A stretch of DNA of 64,000 bases, from the NCBI GenBank assembly GCA_014549065.1, contig JACDOX010000115.1, forward strand, positions 496,001 to 560,000, given 5' to 3'. The stretch's first letter is position 1; the number at the start of each line of letters is the position of its first letter. The translations under genes and the position numbers were made by a program. The notes under the pieces were generated by a model. That model searched no databases and was not told the DNA's origin. It was given only the letters and a program-made list of their open reading frames with translations. Origin of the DNA: Cardinalis cardinalis (Eukaryota; Chordata; Aves; Passeriformes; Cardinalidae). Below, one piece after another: positions 61,961-64,000 of this stretch.

Positions 61961-64000
61961 TTTATGAAGCATATATTTTTTTCTCAGAGGACTAAATGTT
62001 AACCTTAAATATAGATTTAAAAATGGCAGGAATATAAGGATGAAATTTGAACAGCAAAATCTTTTAAAAAAATAGCAATATATGTATATAAAAGGGAATT
62101 GTGCTTATGCCTTACTGTATAAACAGATAGACATGAATCTTCTGGGGTTTTTGTGTTTAGTGGCTAAAGCTATGTGGGCATAAACGTCACAAATAAAAAG
62201 AAAAGATTCTATATGAGCTACAAAAAAAAAAAAATCTTTTACTCATGCTAGTTTCACTTTTGCTTCTTCTTTTTTTTTAACATCTGTTTAATCCAAACAT
62301 CTACATCAAAATTTGAGATGTAAGAAGTCTGTTGTGAAAGATTCTAAAAAACAACTTTATTTGTATGATATGCCCAAATTACAGTTGTGAAATCCTGTAA
62401 CTGTTTAAACTACAAAAAACAGATTTGCATTGTAGTAGTTTTANAGCGTAAGAAAAGAACAGTGAAAAGGGACGCATTCAGGTTGGGATAATAAAAGAGA
62501 AAAGTAGTATCTCTGAAGACAGAGCTCAAGGCAGTATTGAAGACAATGCTGTAGCATCATCTGAGTCANAGAGCAGAGCACTGTTGTTGTCTATACCCTG
62601 CATACTCTTTATTCATTGAACCCAGAGCTTTCCATCCTTTAGGAATTAATTGTCCAAGCACATATGAAACCTTTTTTTTTTAGCTGTGGNTACTGTCAGC
62701 TGTTTAAAAGTGCTCCCCATTTTAGTATGCCTCACACTTCATTGTCAGCCCAAACACGCAGCTGTATCTCTCTGGACAAGGATGTGCAGCTGCCAACGAG
62801 ACACTCACAGTGTTNCAAACACAAGTTGATTTTGCTGTGGCACTGACACCAGATCAATCGCATTATTGCCCATCCTTCTATTCCTGAATTTCATTCCTGT
62901 ATATTTCTGAAATAAAGTCTTTTTAAAATGAGATGAAATTCACTCCCCCAGTCACTGTAGTCTCAGACCTCAAGGAACTTGAAGAAAAGTTCTAGACTGG
63001 ATTTATTCATTGCACTGCTGAATAACTTGTGAACTATGGCTATGCATTGAAGTGTGACTGATGGGCACAGTGACATTTTAACCTGAAGATATCTTTTCTT
63101 CTGGTTCAGAAATTGTAGCACTTGGCAGGGACTCAGTCCAAAAATGAAATAAAGAATTACATGAGCATCAAAGTAGAGACGTGTCTAGAAGTACTACCTG
63201 GCCAAAATTTGCAACACCTGAGTTGGGTTTTAAAAGAGATCTAGTTGTACACATGGCTGCTTAGTACAATTTGAAAGGGCTGAGGTGAATGCAGCTTTAA
63301 ATTGCAGGTAAACAATGAAGTGACAGTACAACTATATATAAAAATATATGCTGTGTTTCCTACAGATCTTCAGATACTCCAGGGGTAAAAAAAAAAAAGA
63401 AAAGAAAAAAAAAATCTGCCCTGTTCCAAGATCATACTCATAGGTACAGTTACTCTTTGTATGCACTTGACAGCTTTGACGTGGCAGTCCCACTGGCTAC
63501 ATAAAATCCATGTACTGGCATCCATCACTGAGTTTAGAGCACAAACCTAGAATTATTCTTACATAAAGGGATGAGAGTCCACTTTCTTTAAGGCTAAAGA
63601 TAGATCTGAACAAGTCTTAAGTCTTACTCGTTAACCCAAGAACAGCTTTTGGCAGTCTGCAGTGGAAAGGACCAACCTGCTTTCCTGGTAACAAGAGGTA
63701 CAACTGTGAAATGGTTTTGTAATGCTCTGGATGGCTGGCACTAAAAGGAAACTTCCAGACATCCTTTTCATTTTGCTGTGTCTTATTGATGTTCATATAG
63801 TTCAAGCAGTATGCTCGCCTGGAAGCTATCTGATGTTACTACCTGCACAACCCATCATAAACAATCAACCTCTGCTGACAACTCCATTTTTCGGGGAAGA
63901 TAAAGTCAAACTCCTGCTGGTATCTGGCTTGGCAAAGCAAAAGGGGTACTGTGTTACTGTAGGCAAACCCAGAATCTTTTTGTTTGGTGTTGAAAGAACC

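Larger units (their letters stand above)
59788..64000 (+). other. CDH6: CDH6 intron 2, 5' part
   Basis: The intron begins with GTAAGT and runs past the window. I searched for the expected exon 3 start (LHSD...GDGS) and did not see it. Contents are a purine-rich tract (60966-61265), an ATTA-rich possibly conserved block near 61790-61960 and A-rich runs at 62221-62233 and 63388-63413. Confidence 0.75.

Noticed and set aside
59788..64000. Search for CDH6 exon 3
   Set aside because: No sequence encoding the expected LHSD...GDGS start of the first cadherin repeat was seen. The exon must lie beyond the window.
1..64000. CRISPR arrays, operons, phage or bacterial mobile systems
   Set aside because: The sequence is clearly vertebrate: spliced cadherin exon, CR1, SINE, LTR and CpG islands. 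No spaced direct-repeat array or gene cluster exists.

Overview
The window looks like a songbird (passerine) nuclear chromosome. It is AT-leaning vertebrate DNA with one recognisable gene, two short intron-internal GC-rich islands and little interspersed repeat. Two repeats point to passerines: a tRNA-Ile-derived SINE with a CR1-type tail (about 17431-17573, matching my recollection of TguSINE1) and a solo LTR (about 45838-46227) that resembles a passerine endogenous retrovirus LTR I recognise. Single Ns scattered through the sequence look like ambiguous or heterozygous sites masked in the assembly, and there is one true gap of 70 N at 7570-7639.

The gene is CDH6 (cadherin-6; cadherin-6B of chick), on the plus strand. 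A CpG-rich promoter region spans about 7290-8230. It carries a CCAAT box, a TTAAAA TATA-like element and a consensus splice donor at 7843/7844, which together suggest a non-coding exon 1. The first coding exon is at 59431-59787. It encodes the signal peptide, the propeptide, the furin site and the N-terminal Trp2/Trp4 adhesion-arm segment of a type II cadherin, and it ends in a consensus donor. If exon 1 is right, intron 1 is about 51.6 kb. The remaining ~4.2 kb is intron 2, and exon 3 is not in the window.

Layout: 1-7250 is upstream DNA with a (ATAAA)n microsatellite and a CR1 scrap. 7290-8230 is the promoter island. 7844-59430 is intron 1. It contains a MIR/CORE-SINE relic near 13.9 kb, a CR1 scrap and the SINE at 17.1-17.6 kb, GC-rich islands at 27.9-28.25 kb and 30.1-30.55 kb, and a 65-base T run at 30321-30385. 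It also has a (GT)19 repeat followed by the solo LTR at 45.7-46.2 kb, and several homeodomain-motif-rich blocks that could be enhancers. 59788-64000 is intron 2 with a purine-rich tract.

I found no second protein gene, no functional RNA gene, no CRISPR array and no evidence for a novel multi-gene system. The many small open frames are short, often lack an ATG, show no family resemblance and fit chance expectation. The points most worth a second look are the GC-rich island with a splice donor and G-quadruplex motif beside the T65 run, the inverted CCAAT pair in the LTR, the uORF ahead of CDH6, and the fall in N density towards the coding exon.
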